A stretch of 64,000 nucleotides of DNA from positions 1-64,000 of the forward strand of contig JBBQYL010000001.1 of NCBI GenBank assembly GCA_038208735.1, read 5' to 3'. Shown here in pieces: positions 16,481 through 24,325 of this stretch. The number at the start of each line of letters is the position of its first letter. Position 1 is the first letter of the stretch. Made by a program: the position numbers and the translations under genes. Below the pieces are notes generated by a model that saw nothing but the letters and a program-made list of their open reading frames with translations, had not been told where the DNA came from and made no database searches. Source of the stretch: Scleromatobacter sp038208735 (GTDB lineage: Bacteria; Pseudomonadota; Gammaproteobacteria; Burkholderiales; Burkholderiaceae_C).

Positions 16481-16672
16481 TCAGGCACCCGTGATGCGAT
16501 GGCCCACGATGGTCACGACCCGCATTTCGGTCGCGGCCGGTTGCGTGACCTGCCCCGCGGCGGCGACGCGGTACTGGTGGGCGGCCAGGGCGTTGGTGGC
16601 CAGGAACATCGAGCCCGTCAGCAGGGCGGCGAGGGCGGCGGGGGCGATGCGGGCGGCGAAGGTGTTGGTCAT
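16481..16672 (-). CDS. Small secreted protein of unknown function
   Basis: The 63-residue product has a clear signal peptide (AARIAPAALAALLTGSMFLA, cleavage likely after NALA) and a mature part of about 30 residues (HQYRVAAAGQVTQPAATEMR and on). A CAGGAG sequence lies 6 bases before the ATG, and a strong terminator follows, so this is a complete single-gene unit. No family is recognised; similar small exported proteins are common near envelope genes in Burkholderiales. Confidence 0.7.
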   Translation of the reverse strand: MTNTFAARIAPAALAALLTGSMFLATNALAAHQYRVAAAGQVTQPAATEMRVVTIVGHRITGA

Positions 16673-16919
16673 GGTGAGCTCCTGGAGGGTTGCGCTGCGT
16701 TGTTCGATGGATGGACTTTAGGCAGCGCCGCTCCAGGCTGCGAGCGGCGTGCGACGACGCGCGTCGAGCGGCGGACGAACTGCAAGCCAGCGCGACGAAC
16801 CGAATCCCAAGCCGCGCCGAACGGCCGATTTCGAGGCGAAATGACCCCGCGGCGCCGCCTGCGCATTGACACCGGTCCGCGCGCCCGAGCCACCGGCCGG
16901 CCGGCTGCAGAATGGCTGC

Positions 16920-17564
16920 ATGACCGAATCCACCTCCCTCCCCGCCGGCCTGTTCTCCCACGTCGACGACGGCGCGCTGCGCTGCCAGTGGTGCCGCGCC
17001 ACCCCCGAGTACCGGCGCTACCACGACGAGGAATGGGGCTTCCCCGTCACCGACGAGCGCCGCCTGTTCGAGAAGATCTGCCTGGAGGGCTTCCAGGCCG
17101 GCCTGAGCTGGCTCACCATCCTCAACAAGCGCGAGGCGTTCCGCAAGGGCTTCGCCAACTTCGAGGCCGAGAAGGTGGTGCGCTTCGGCCAGGCCGACGT
17201 CGAGCGGCTGGTGGCCGACGCGGGCATCGTGCGCCACCGCGGCAAGATCGAGTCCACCATCAACTACGCCAAGCGGGTGCTGGAGCTGCGCGAGGAGTTC
17301 GGCTCGCTGGCCGCCTACGCCTGGCGCTACGAGCCGGCGGTCGACACCCGGCCGCACAAGCCCGAGACCGGCGTGGTGCTGGGGCCGTCGGCCGAGGCCG
17401 TGGCGATGTCCAAGGACCTGAAGAAGCGGGGCTGGAGCTTCGTGGGGCCCACCACCGTCTATGCGTTCATGCAGGCGATGGGGCTCGTCAACGATCACTA
17501 CGAAGGATGCCATGCGCGCGAGGCGGCGTTCAAGGCGCGCAAGAAGCTCAAGAAGCCGGTTTGA
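16920..17564 (+). CDS. tag: DNA-3-methyladenine glycosylase I
   Basis: The 214-residue repair enzyme removes 3-methyladenine from alkylated DNA. It shows the Tag signature CQWCRATPEYRRYHDEEWG near residues 22-40, the helix-hairpin-helix-like core EGFQAGLSWLTILNKREAFR and the C-terminal VGPTTVYAFMQAMGLVNDH with C-terminal His and Cys (HYEGCH) fitting the zinc site. The start at 16920 gives the usual N-terminal extension length. A longer in-frame reading is unsupported. Confidence 0.95.
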   Translation: MTESTSLPAGLFSHVDDGALRCQWCRATPEYRRYHDEEWGFPVTDERRLFEKICLEGFQAGLSWLTILNKREAFRKGFANFEAEKVVRFGQADVERLVADAGIVRHRGKIESTINYAKRVLELREEFGSLAAYAWRYEPAVDTRPHKPETGVVLGPSAEAVAMSKDLKKRGWSFVGPTTVYAFMQAMGLVNDHYEGCHAREAAFKARKKLKKPV

Positions 17565-17590
17565 ACGACGCTTGCCCGTCCGTTCGAGAA

Positions 17591-17650
17591 ATGACCGAAG
17601 GCCTTCGCCTGGCGATCTTGAAGCAACTCAACCTGGAGCGAAAGGGCTGA
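17591..17650 (+). pseudogene. Probable remnant of a HicA toxin gene
   Basis: A 19-codon frame reads MTEGLRLAILKQLNLERKG and ends 4 bases before the hicB start. Intact HicA proteins are about 60 residues and end in a pattern like GTLRSILKQAGL, so this looks like only the last helix. The double-stranded-RNA-binding-like core and its catalytic histidine are absent. Confidence 0.45.
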
Positions 17651-17654
17651 TCGA

Positions 17655-18071
17655 ATGTTGAACTACCCTGCTCGGCTGGCGCGGGACGGAGATGGTTTCA
17701 TGGTGTCGTTTCCCGACATTCCCGAGGCGTTGAGCTTCGGAAGTTCTCGGGAGGAGGCGACGGCCATGGCCACGGACGCCCTGACGACGGCCATGGATTT
17801 CTATTTCGAGGATGGGCGCGCTGTGCCCGAGCCCTCGGATGCCAGGCGCGGGCAAGTGCTGGTCGCGCTGCCTGCAAGCGTCAGCGCGAAGGTGCTGCTG
17901 CTCAACGAAATGATGCGCCAGGATGTGCGGCCAGCCGAGCTTGCACGTCGCCTGAACGTGCGCCCACAAGAGGTGACGCGCATCACGACGCTGTCGCACC
18001 CGACCAAGATCGATACGATCTCGGATGCGCTTTCCGCGATGGGCAGGCGCCTCGAGCTGAGGCTCGCTTAG
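17655..18071 (+). CDS. hicB: HicB-family antitoxin
   Basis: The 138-residue protein has the N-terminal HicB fold (MLNYPARLARDGDGFMVSFP, DIPEALSFGSSREEATAMAT) and a C-terminal helix-turn-helix (RPAELARRLNVRPQEVTRIT) for binding its own operator. It is therefore the HTH type of HicB antitoxin. Only a fragment of the toxin gene precedes it, so the antitoxin appears orphaned. It could be a relic, or an anti-toxin guarding against other HicA systems. Confidence 0.85.
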   Translation: MLNYPARLARDGDGFMVSFPDIPEALSFGSSREEATAMATDALTTAMDFYFEDGRAVPEPSDARRGQVLVALPASVSAKVLLLNEMMRQDVRPAELARRLNVRPQEVTRITTLSHPTKIDTISDALSAMGRRLELRLA

Positions 18072-18120
18072 CGGTCTTGGAGCGAGAGACCTCTGCCAGT
18101 TGCCGGCAATCTGGCGTGCA

Positions 18121-19248
18121 TCAGTCCTTTCCACTCGCCCCCGCCCTCAACCGCTCCCGCGTCCGCGCCGGTGTATTCCCGAACCAGTCCCGACACGCCC
18201 GGTTGAACGAGCTCTGCTCCCGATACCCCAGCATGAAGGCCACGTCGGTGAGGTTCAGCCGCGAGTCGCGCAGCAGCTCCTCGGCCAGCGCCTGGCGCGC
18301 GGCCTCGTGCACCGCCTGGAAGTTGGTGCCCGCCTCGGCCAGCTTGCGCTGCAGCGTGCGTGTGCTCACGGCGAGCGCGGCTGCCACGTCGTCCACGCGG
18401 GCGCGGTCGTTGGCCAGCTGGGCCGCCACCTCGCGGCGCACGTCGGTGACGATGCGCGGCTCGGCGGTCTCGCGCAGGCGCGAGGCCAGCAGCGCGTCGG
18501 CGTGGCGTTGCAGCACCTTCAGCATGCTGCCGTCGGCATTGGGCACCGGGCGGTCCAGCAGCGCGGCGTCGAACCGGCCGTAGGCGGCGGGCACGCCGTA
18601 GATCACGTTCGGGCCGAACACCTGCGCATGCGCCGCGCGGATGGCCGCGTCCGGTTCGGGGTAGGGCAATCCGATCTCGTGCACCGGCAGCCGCTCGTGG
18701 GCCAGCCAGCTCACGAACGTCAGGATGCCGGCCAGCACGCTGTCGCCCAGGTGGCGCGCCTGTGCCGGCGTGCAGGCGTCGAGCCAGGGCGTGTCCCAGT
18801 AGTAGGTGGCGACGCCGTGGCGCTCGTCCAGGCGCGAGCGGCCCAGGTCGTGGGCCAGGCCCTCGTAGCGGCGTGTCTGCTCGAAGGCGCCGCGCAGCGT
18901 GGTGCAGGCACACACCACCAGGCCGTAGAACGGGTAGGTGGACAGCCGGGCGTGCAGTCCAACGTGGAGTCCGAACACGAGGTCGGTGGCGAGGCGGTGG
19001 CCGGCCCCCAGCAGCGCGAGGTACTCGGCCACGCTCAGGCTGTCGCGCGCGGGGTCGAGCGTGTCGGCGGGCCAGCCCAGCTCGGCGCACAGCGCGTCGG
19101 GCGCCACGCCCTGCGCCTGCGCGGTGGCCACGGCGGTCTGTGCGTAGGCCATCGCCACGCGAGCGTCGGCCGCCGGCGGGATGGGGCAGGGCGCGTCCGG
19201 CGATGCGGCGGCCGCGAGGGTGGGAGAGGGCGCCGGCGGGACTGGCAT
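18121..19248 (-). CDS. AraC-family transcriptional regulator with arabinose-binding-type N-terminal domain
   Basis: The 375-residue regulator has an N-terminal ligand domain of the PF12625 type (LCAELGWPADTLDPARDSLS through YPFYGLVVCACTTLRGAFEQ) and a C-terminal AraC DNA-binding domain with two helix-turn-helix motifs (DVAAALAVSTRTLQRKLAEA and LTDVAFMLGYREQSSFNRAC). It is divergent from the AGPS-like/GlpD/FGGY operon with 136 bases between starts and is the likely activator of that operon. A comparable AraC neighbour accompanies this gene set in Pseudomonas. The start at 19248 lacks a good ribosome site and could be further in. Confidence 0.85.
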   Translation of the reverse strand: MPVPPAPSPTLAAAASPDAPCPIPPAADARVAMAYAQTAVATAQAQGVAPDALCAELGWPADTLDPARDSLSVAEYLALLGAGHRLATDLVFGLHVGLHARLSTYPFYGLVVCACTTLRGAFEQTRRYEGLAHDLGRSRLDERHGVATYYWDTPWLDACTPAQARHLGDSVLAGILTFVSWLAHERLPVHEIGLPYPEPDAAIRAAHAQVFGPNVIYGVPAAYGRFDAALLDRPVPNADGSMLKVLQRHADALLASRLRETAEPRIVTDVRREVAAQLANDRARVDDVAAALAVSTRTLQRKLAEAGTNFQAVHEAARQALAEELLRDSRLNLTDVAFMLGYREQSSFNRACRDWFGNTPARTRERLRAGASGKD

Positions 19249-19384
19249 GTTGTGGCAACTCGCCTGTCGGCGAAAGACAAGCCGCCGCGGCACGCGGGGC
19301 GCACCATCGCGGCGTCGCGTCGCGGGCGTCCGAGAACTGATCGCCCGCCGACGCCTGTCGACCTGAAAAACGAGTATAGCCACG

Positions 19385-21001
19385 ATGACCGCTGAACGAC
19401 GCTGGAACGGCTGGGGCGACGCCCGGGTGCAGGAAGCGCTCAAGCCCGAGGCGCTGGCCTTCCTGGCGCAGGCCATCGGCGCCGGAGCGCCCCGCCCCGA
19501 CGCCGCGTTCGCGGCCGTGCTGGCCCAGGTGGAGGCGCAACCCTCGCGCCTGCCGCCGCATCCGCTGGTGGACGCCGGCGCCGAGACGCGCCTGCGCGCC
19601 AGCTTCGGCCAGTCCATGCACGACTGGCTGCGCCTGCGCTTCGGCGTGCACGGCCGCGTCACCGACGGCGTGGCGTTTCCCGCCAGCGCGGCCGAGGTGC
19701 GCACGCTGCTCACGTGGGCCCGCGAACACGGCGTGCAGGTGCTGCCTTCCGGCGGGGCCACCAGCGTCGCCGGCCACCTCACGCCGGTGGGCGCGGCGCC
19801 GGTGCTCACGCTCAGCATGGGTCGCATGATGCGGCTGCTGGATCTCGACACGGCGTCGCAGCTCGCCCGCTTCGAAGCCGGCGTGGCCGGGCCCGACCTC
19901 GAGGCTCAGCTGCGCGCCCACGGTTTCACGCTGGGACACTTTCCGCAGAGCTTCGAGCTGTCGACGCTGGGCGGCTGGATCGTCACGCGGTCGTCGGGCC
20001 AGCAGTCGGCGCGCTATGGCCGCATCGAGCAGCTGTTCGCCGGCGGCACGCTGCAGACGCCCGAGGGCGAATGGACGCTGCCCACCTTCCCGGCGTCGGC
20101 CGCCGGGCCCGACCTGCGCGAATGGGTGCTGGGCTCCGAAGGCCGGCTGGGCGTGTTGACCGAGGCCAGCGTGCGCGTCACGCGCGCGCCGGTCGCGGAG
20201 CGCTTCGTGGGGATCTTCTTCCCCGACTGGGCCAGCGGCCTGGCGGCGGTGCGTCGCATGGCCCAGGCCAGGCTGGGGCTGTCGATGCTGCGCCTGGCCA
20301 ATCCTGCCGAGACCTTCACCACGCTCAGCATGGCCGGCCACGCCGGCACCATGGCGTGGCTGGAACGCTACCTGTCCCTGCGCGGCGCGGGCGAGGGCAA
20401 GTGCCTTCTGTTTGCCGGGTTCACCGGCGACAGCGCCTCGGCCGTGCGCGCGTTGCAGCGCGCCGCGGCGGCGATCTGGCGCGAGCACGGCGGCGTGAGC
20501 ACCGGCACGCTGCTGGGCCGCAAGTGGGCCGAGCGCCGCTTCGCCGGCGTCTACCTGCGCAACGCGCTGTGGGACGCCGGCTACGCGGTCGACACGATGG
20601 AGACGGCGTGCGACTGGCCGCGCGTCGATGCGATGGTGCGGGCGCTCGAGGCCGCCGGCCGAAGCGCGCTCGCGCAACACGGCGAGCGCACGCACTGCTA
20701 CACGCACCTGTCGCACGTGTACGCGCAGGGTTCCAGCGTGTACAGCACCTTCGTCTACCGCATCGGCGCCGGCTACGACGAGGCGCTGGCGCGCTGGCGC
20801 TCGCTCAAGACCGCCGTCGGCGACGCCATCGTCGCGCAGGGCGGCACCATCACCCACCAGCACGGCGTGGGCAAGGACCACGCGCGTTGGCTGGTGGCCG
20901 AGAAGGGCGCGACGGGCATGTCGGCCATCGCCGCGATGGTGCGCGAGTTCGACCCGCATGGCGTGATGGCACGCGGCAACCTGCTGGGGGACGAGCAATG
21001 A
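19385..21001 (+). CDS. AGPS-like FAD-binding oxidase (alkyldihydroxyacetonephosphate synthase family)
   Basis: The 538-residue flavoprotein has a VAO/PCMH FAD domain (QVLPSGGATSVAGHLTPVG near residues 118-136; SSGQQSARYGRIEQLF) and a C-terminal segment GGTITHQHGVGKDHARWLV that aligns with the histidine motif SHHHGVGK of animal alkylglycerone-phosphate synthase (here H491 and H493). That enzyme exchanges the acyl group of acyl-DHAP for a fatty alcohol to form the ether bond; bacterial homologues are poorly understood. The two following genes encode a glycerol-3-phosphate dehydrogenase and a glycerol-kinase-like enzyme, so the reverse, ether-cleaving direction is chemically attractive. Its stop overlaps the start of a 29-codon frame. 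Confidence 0.85.
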   Translation: MTAERRWNGWGDARVQEALKPEALAFLAQAIGAGAPRPDAAFAAVLAQVEAQPSRLPPHPLVDAGAETRLRASFGQSMHDWLRLRFGVHGRVTDGVAFPASAAEVRTLLTWAREHGVQVLPSGGATSVAGHLTPVGAAPVLTLSMGRMMRLLDLDTASQLARFEAGVAGPDLEAQLRAHGFTLGHFPQSFELSTLGGWIVTRSSGQQSARYGRIEQLFAGGTLQTPEGEWTLPTFPASAAGPDLREWVLGSEGRLGVLTEASVRVTRAPVAERFVGIFFPDWASGLAAVRRMAQARLGLSMLRLANPAETFTTLSMAGHAGTMAWLERYLSLRGAGEGKCLLFAGFTGDSASAVRALQRAAAAIWREHGGVSTGTLLGRKWAERRFAGVYLRNALWDAGYAVDTMETACDWPRVDAMVRALEAAGRSALAQHGERTHCYTHLSHVYAQGSSVYSTFVYRIGAGYDEALARWRSLKTAVGDAIVAQGGTITHQHGVGKDHARWLVAEKGATGMSAIAAMVREFDPHGVMARGNLLGDEQ

Positions 21002-21087
21002 GCGGCGGACGCGACTCACGTTCGGTGACGGTGACGGTGACGGTGCCCGTGTCCGTGTCCGTGTCCGTGCCCGTGCCACGCCGATGA
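20998..21087 (+). CDS. Possible 29-residue coupling ORF of valine-dipeptide repeats
   Basis: This frame begins inside the stop of the AGPS-like gene (ATGA) and ends inside the start of the GlpD-like gene (again ATGA). It encodes MSGGRDSRS, then alternating Val-Thr, Val-Ser and Val-Pro pairs, then RR. It could act as a ribosome bridge that couples translation of the flanking genes. Whether it makes a stable peptide is unknown; the repeat may simply have expanded in an intergenic gap. Confidence 0.35.
   Translation: MSGGRDSRSVTVTVTVPVSVSVSVPVPRR
21025..21078 (+). repeat. Hexamer repeat tract GTGNNN
   Basis: Nine hexamer units run in series: GTGACG three times, GTGCCC, GTGTCC three times, GTGCCC and a partial unit. 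It fills most of the 82-base gap between the AGPS-like and GlpD-like genes. Hexamer gain or loss would keep the small bridging frame open. Confidence 0.8.
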
Positions 21088-22760
21088 CCCCCGACGTCGA
21101 CCTGCTCGTGATCGGCGGCGGCATCGCCGGCGCCGGCGTGGCGCTGGAGGCGGCGCGGCGCGGCGTCTCCGTGATGCTGGTGGAGGCGCGCGACTTCGCG
21201 TGGGGCAGCTCGTCGCGCTCGTCCAAGCTCGTGCACGGCGGCCTGCGCTACCTGCGCGAGGGCGCGTTCGGCCTCACGCGCGAGTCGGTGCGCGAGCGCG
21301 GCCGCCTGCTGCACGACGCGCCCGGCCTGGTCGAGCCGCAACGCTTTCTGATCGGCCATTACCAGGGACGTTCGCCCAGCCGCCGCGAGATGGCCGTGGG
21401 CCTGGCCATCTACGACGCGATGGCGGGCGAGCGCACGCGTGCGTACCACCCGCCCGCGCAGGTGCGCGAGCTCGCGCCGCACGTGGCCACCGACGGGCTG
21501 CTGGGCGCAGCGGCCTACCTCGACGCGAAGACCGACGACGCGCGCCTGGTGATGCGCGTGCTGCAGGAGGCGCAGCAGCACGGCGCGCGCGTGGTCAACC
21601 GCGCCGCGGTGAAGTCGCTGCTGCGCGCCGGCGACGCCGACACGCCGCTGTCGCCGCTGTCGGTGCTGCCGCCGGGCGGCGGCCCTGGCGTGAAGCCGGG
21701 CACGGTGGTGGGCGCGCGCATCGAGGGCGCCGGATTCACCGGTCATGTGCGGGCGCGCTGCGTGATCAACGCCACGGGCTTCTGGGCCGACGGCCTGCGC
21801 CGCGGCCTGGGTGACGCCATGCTGCGTCCGCTGCGCGGCAGCCACCTGGTGTTTCCGCTGTGGAAGCTGCCGGTGGGCCAGTCGGTGAGCCTGATGCACC
21901 CGCGCGACGGCCGGCCGGTGTTCGCCACGCCGTGGGAGGGCATGGCGCTGGTGGGCACCACCGACCTCGACCACCACGACGACCCCGACGTCGAGCCGAG
22001 CATCTCGCGCGAGGAGACGGCCTACCTCGTCGAGGCGCTGCGCCACGCGTTCCCGCGCCTGGACCTGCGCGCGTCCGACGCGGTGTGCAGCTTCTCCGGC
22101 GTGCGCCCGGTGGTCGACGACCGCGGCGGCGGGCGCGACCCGTCGAAGGCGCCACGCGAACACGTGGTGCGCGACGAGCACGGCCTGATCACCGTCACCG
22201 GCGGCAAGCTCACCACCTTCCGCGTGAACGCGCTCGACGCGCTGCGCCACGCCGCGCCGTACCTCTCCGGCCTCAGTGCCAGCACCAGCACCAGCACCAG
22301 CACCAGCACCAGCACCAGCACCAGCACCAGCGCCACGCTGAGCGCGTCCGACTTCGATTACCGCATGGCCGATCCCATCTTCGCCCCGCAGCCGGTGCCG
22401 ACCGCCGCCTTCGCACTGCCGCACGGCCTGCGCCACCGCCTGCTGGGACGATACGGCGCACAGGCCGGCGAGCTGCTGCGCGAGTCGGCGCCCGCCGACC
22501 TGCAGGCCGTCGCCGGCACCACCACGCCCTGGGCCGAGCTGCACTGGGCGCTGCGCCACGAGCAGGTGCGCTTCCTCGACGACCTGCTGCTGCGCCGCAC
22601 GCGCCTGGGCCTGCTGCTGCCGGACGGCGCCGCGGCGCTGCTGCCGCGGCTGGAGCCGGTGGCGCGCGAGGCGCTCGGCTGGTCCGCCGGAGAATGGCGC
22701 GATCAATGCGACCGCTACGTTCGAATCGTCGCCCAGTGCTACACGGTGCCCACCCCATGA
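21084..22760 (+). CDS. GlpD-like FAD-dependent glycerol-3-phosphate dehydrogenase
   Basis: The 558-residue enzyme begins with the FAD motif LLVIGGGIAGAGVALEAARR and has the GlpD signatures SSRSSKLVHGGLRYLREG and GGKLTTFRVNALD. It would oxidise sn-glycerol-3-phosphate, or a 1-O-substituted form, to the DHAP level and pass electrons to quinone. The C-terminal domain is typical, but a 17-residue Ser-Thr repeat (codons from 22281-22331) is inserted just before it. The ATG at 21084 lies in an ATGA overlap with the small repeat frame, and its own stop overlaps the kinase start as ATGA. It may be a specialised paralogue of the housekeeping glpD. Confidence 0.9.
   Translation: MTPDVDLLVIGGGIAGAGVALEAARRGVSVMLVEARDFAWGSSSRSSKLVHGGLRYLREGAFGLTRESVRERGRLLHDAPGLVEPQRFLIGHYQGRSPSRREMAVGLAIYDAMAGERTRAYHPPAQVRELAPHVATDGLLGAAAYLDAKTDDARLVMRVLQEAQQHGARVVNRAAVKSLLRAGDADTPLSPLSVLPPGGGPGVKPGTVVGARIEGAGFTGHVRARCVINATGFWADGLRRGLGDAMLRPLRGSHLVFPLWKLPVGQSVSLMHPRDGRPVFATPWEGMALVGTTDLDHHDDPDVEPSISREETAYLVEALRHAFPRLDLRASDAVCSFSGVRPVVDDRGGGRDPSKAPREHVVRDEHGLITVTGGKLTTFRVNALDALRHAAPYLSGLSASTSTSTSTSTSTSTSTSATLSASDFDYRMADPIFAPQPVPTAAFALPHGLRHRLLGRYGAQAGELLRESAPADLQAVAGTTTPWAELHWALRHEQVRFLDDLLLRRTRLGLLLPDGAAALLPRLEPVAREALGWSAGEWRDQCDRYVRIVAQCYTVPTP
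22281..22331 (+). repeat. Coding hexamer microsatellite (AGCACC)8 in the GlpD-like gene
   Basis: Eight perfect AGCACC units plus AGC encode (Ser-Thr)8-Ser between the FAD domain and the C-terminal domain. Slippage would change the length of a flexible linker in two-residue steps without breaking the frame. Confidence 0.9.
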
Positions 22761-24322
22761 CGACTGCCCGGCCCGACGACCTGTTGCTGTCCATCGATTG
22801 CGGCACCCAGAGCGCCCGCGCGCTGCTGTTCGATCCGCGCGGCGAACTGGTGGCCAGGTCGCAGGTGGCGCTCGAAGACTACGTCGTGGAGCAGCCCGGC
22901 TGGATGGCGCACGAGGTCGACGGTTTCTGGGCCGCGTGCGCCCGCGCCTGTCGGCAGCTGTGGCTGGATCGGCCCGAGCTGGCCGCGGCCGTGCGCGGCG
23001 TGACGGTGACCACGCAGCGGGGCACCATCATGCCCATCGACGCGCAGGGTCGCGCCGCGTTGCCGGCGCTCATCTGGCTCGACCAGCGCAAGGCCACGCA
23101 GGTGCCCCGGATCAGCGCCGCATGGCGCGCCGCGTTCCGCCTGGCCGGCGTGGGCGACACGGTGCGCTACTTCCAGCGCGAGGCCGAGGTGAATTGGTGG
23201 GCGCAGAACGAGCCCGCGGCCTGGGCCCGCACACACAAGGTGCTGTTGCTGTCGGGCTTGTTGAACTGGAAGCTCACCGGCGAGTTCGTCGATTCCATCG
23301 GCTCGCAGGTGGGCTACGTGCCGTTCGACTTCAAGGCGCACGCGTGGGCGAAGCCGTCCGACTGGAAGTGGCAGGCGCTGGCGGTGCGCCGCGAGCAGTT
23401 GCCCGAGCTGCGGCCGGTGGGCTCGATGCTGGGCCGCGTCAGCGCGGCGGCCAGTACGGCCACGGGTATCCCGGCGGGCACGCCGGTGATCGCGGCCGCA
23501 GCGGACAAGGCCTGCGAGGTGCTGGGCTCGGGCTGCCTCGAGCCGAACGTGGGCGGTGTGTCGTACGGCACCACCGCCACCATCAACGTGTGCACCGCGA
23601 AGTACGCCGAGGCGCTGTCGTTCGTGCCGCCGTATCCGGCCGCGCTGCCCGGACACTACGACAGCGAGGTGCAGATCTTCCGCGGCTACTGGATGGTGCG
23701 CTGGTTCAAGGAGCAGTTCGGCGACCGCGAACGCAACGAGGCGCAGGCGCGCGGCGTGGCGCCGGAGTCGCTGCTCGACGAGCTGGTGGGCGCGGTGCCA
23801 CCGGGATCGCTGGGCCTGGTGCTGCAGCCGTACTGGACGCCCGGCATCCGCCATCCCGGCCCCGACGCCAAGGGCGCCATCATCGGCTTCGGCGACGCCC
23901 ACACGCGGGCGCACGTGTACCGCGCCATCCTCGAGGGCCTGGGCTACGCGCTGCGCGACGGCCGCGAGCGCATCGAGAAGAAGACGGGCGTGGCGCTGAC
24001 CGAGCTGCGCGTGTCGGGCGGCGGGTCGCAGTCCGACGCGGCGTTGCAGATCACCGCCGACATCTTCCGCCTGCCGGCCAGTCGGCCTCACGTGCACGAG
24101 ACCAGCGGGCTGGGCGCGGCGATCGACTGTGCGGTGGGGCTGGGGCTGCATCCGGACTTTCCCGCCGCCGTGCGCGCCATGACGCGCGTGTCGCGCACCT
24201 TCGAGCCCGACGTTCGCAACGCGGCGCTCTACGACGAGCTGTATGGGCAGGTGTACCAGAAGATGTACGCGCGGCTGGCGCCGTTGTATGCGCGCATCCG
24301 GGCCATCACCGGGTATCCGTAG
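22757..24322 (+). CDS. FGGY-family carbohydrate kinase
   Basis: The 521-residue kinase has the actin-like ATPase fold. It opens LLLSIDCGTQSARALLFDPR (phosphate 1 region), has the second-domain start AAAADKACEVLGSGCLEPNV and the adenosine loop LRVSGGGSQSDAALQITADI. It resembles glycerol and xylulose kinases but is not clearly either. It overlaps the GlpD-like stop by ATGA and completes a three-enzyme operon. By context it would phosphorylate glycerol or a 1-O-alkylglycerol. The gene ends 3 bases before the convergent porin gene, and no terminator is seen. Confidence 0.87.
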   Translation: MTTARPDDLLLSIDCGTQSARALLFDPRGELVARSQVALEDYVVEQPGWMAHEVDGFWAACARACRQLWLDRPELAAAVRGVTVTTQRGTIMPIDAQGRAALPALIWLDQRKATQVPRISAAWRAAFRLAGVGDTVRYFQREAEVNWWAQNEPAAWARTHKVLLLSGLLNWKLTGEFVDSIGSQVGYVPFDFKAHAWAKPSDWKWQALAVRREQLPELRPVGSMLGRVSAAASTATGIPAGTPVIAAAADKACEVLGSGCLEPNVGGVSYGTTATINVCTAKYAEALSFVPPYPAALPGHYDSEVQIFRGYWMVRWFKEQFGDRERNEAQARGVAPESLLDELVGAVPPGSLGLVLQPYWTPGIRHPGPDAKGAIIGFGDAHTRAHVYRAILEGLGYALRDGRERIEKKTGVALTELRVSGGGSQSDAALQITADIFRLPASRPHVHETSGLGAAIDCAVGLGLHPDFPAAVRAMTRVSRTFEPDVRNAALYDELYGQVYQKMYARLAPLYARIRAITGYP

Positions 24323-24325
24323 GGG

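Noticed and set aside
21084..24322. Plain glycerol utilisation operon (glpD-glpK)
   Set aside because: The kinase does not look like a typical GlpK, no glycerol facilitator is present, and an AGPS-like gene heads the operon; a specialised role fits better.
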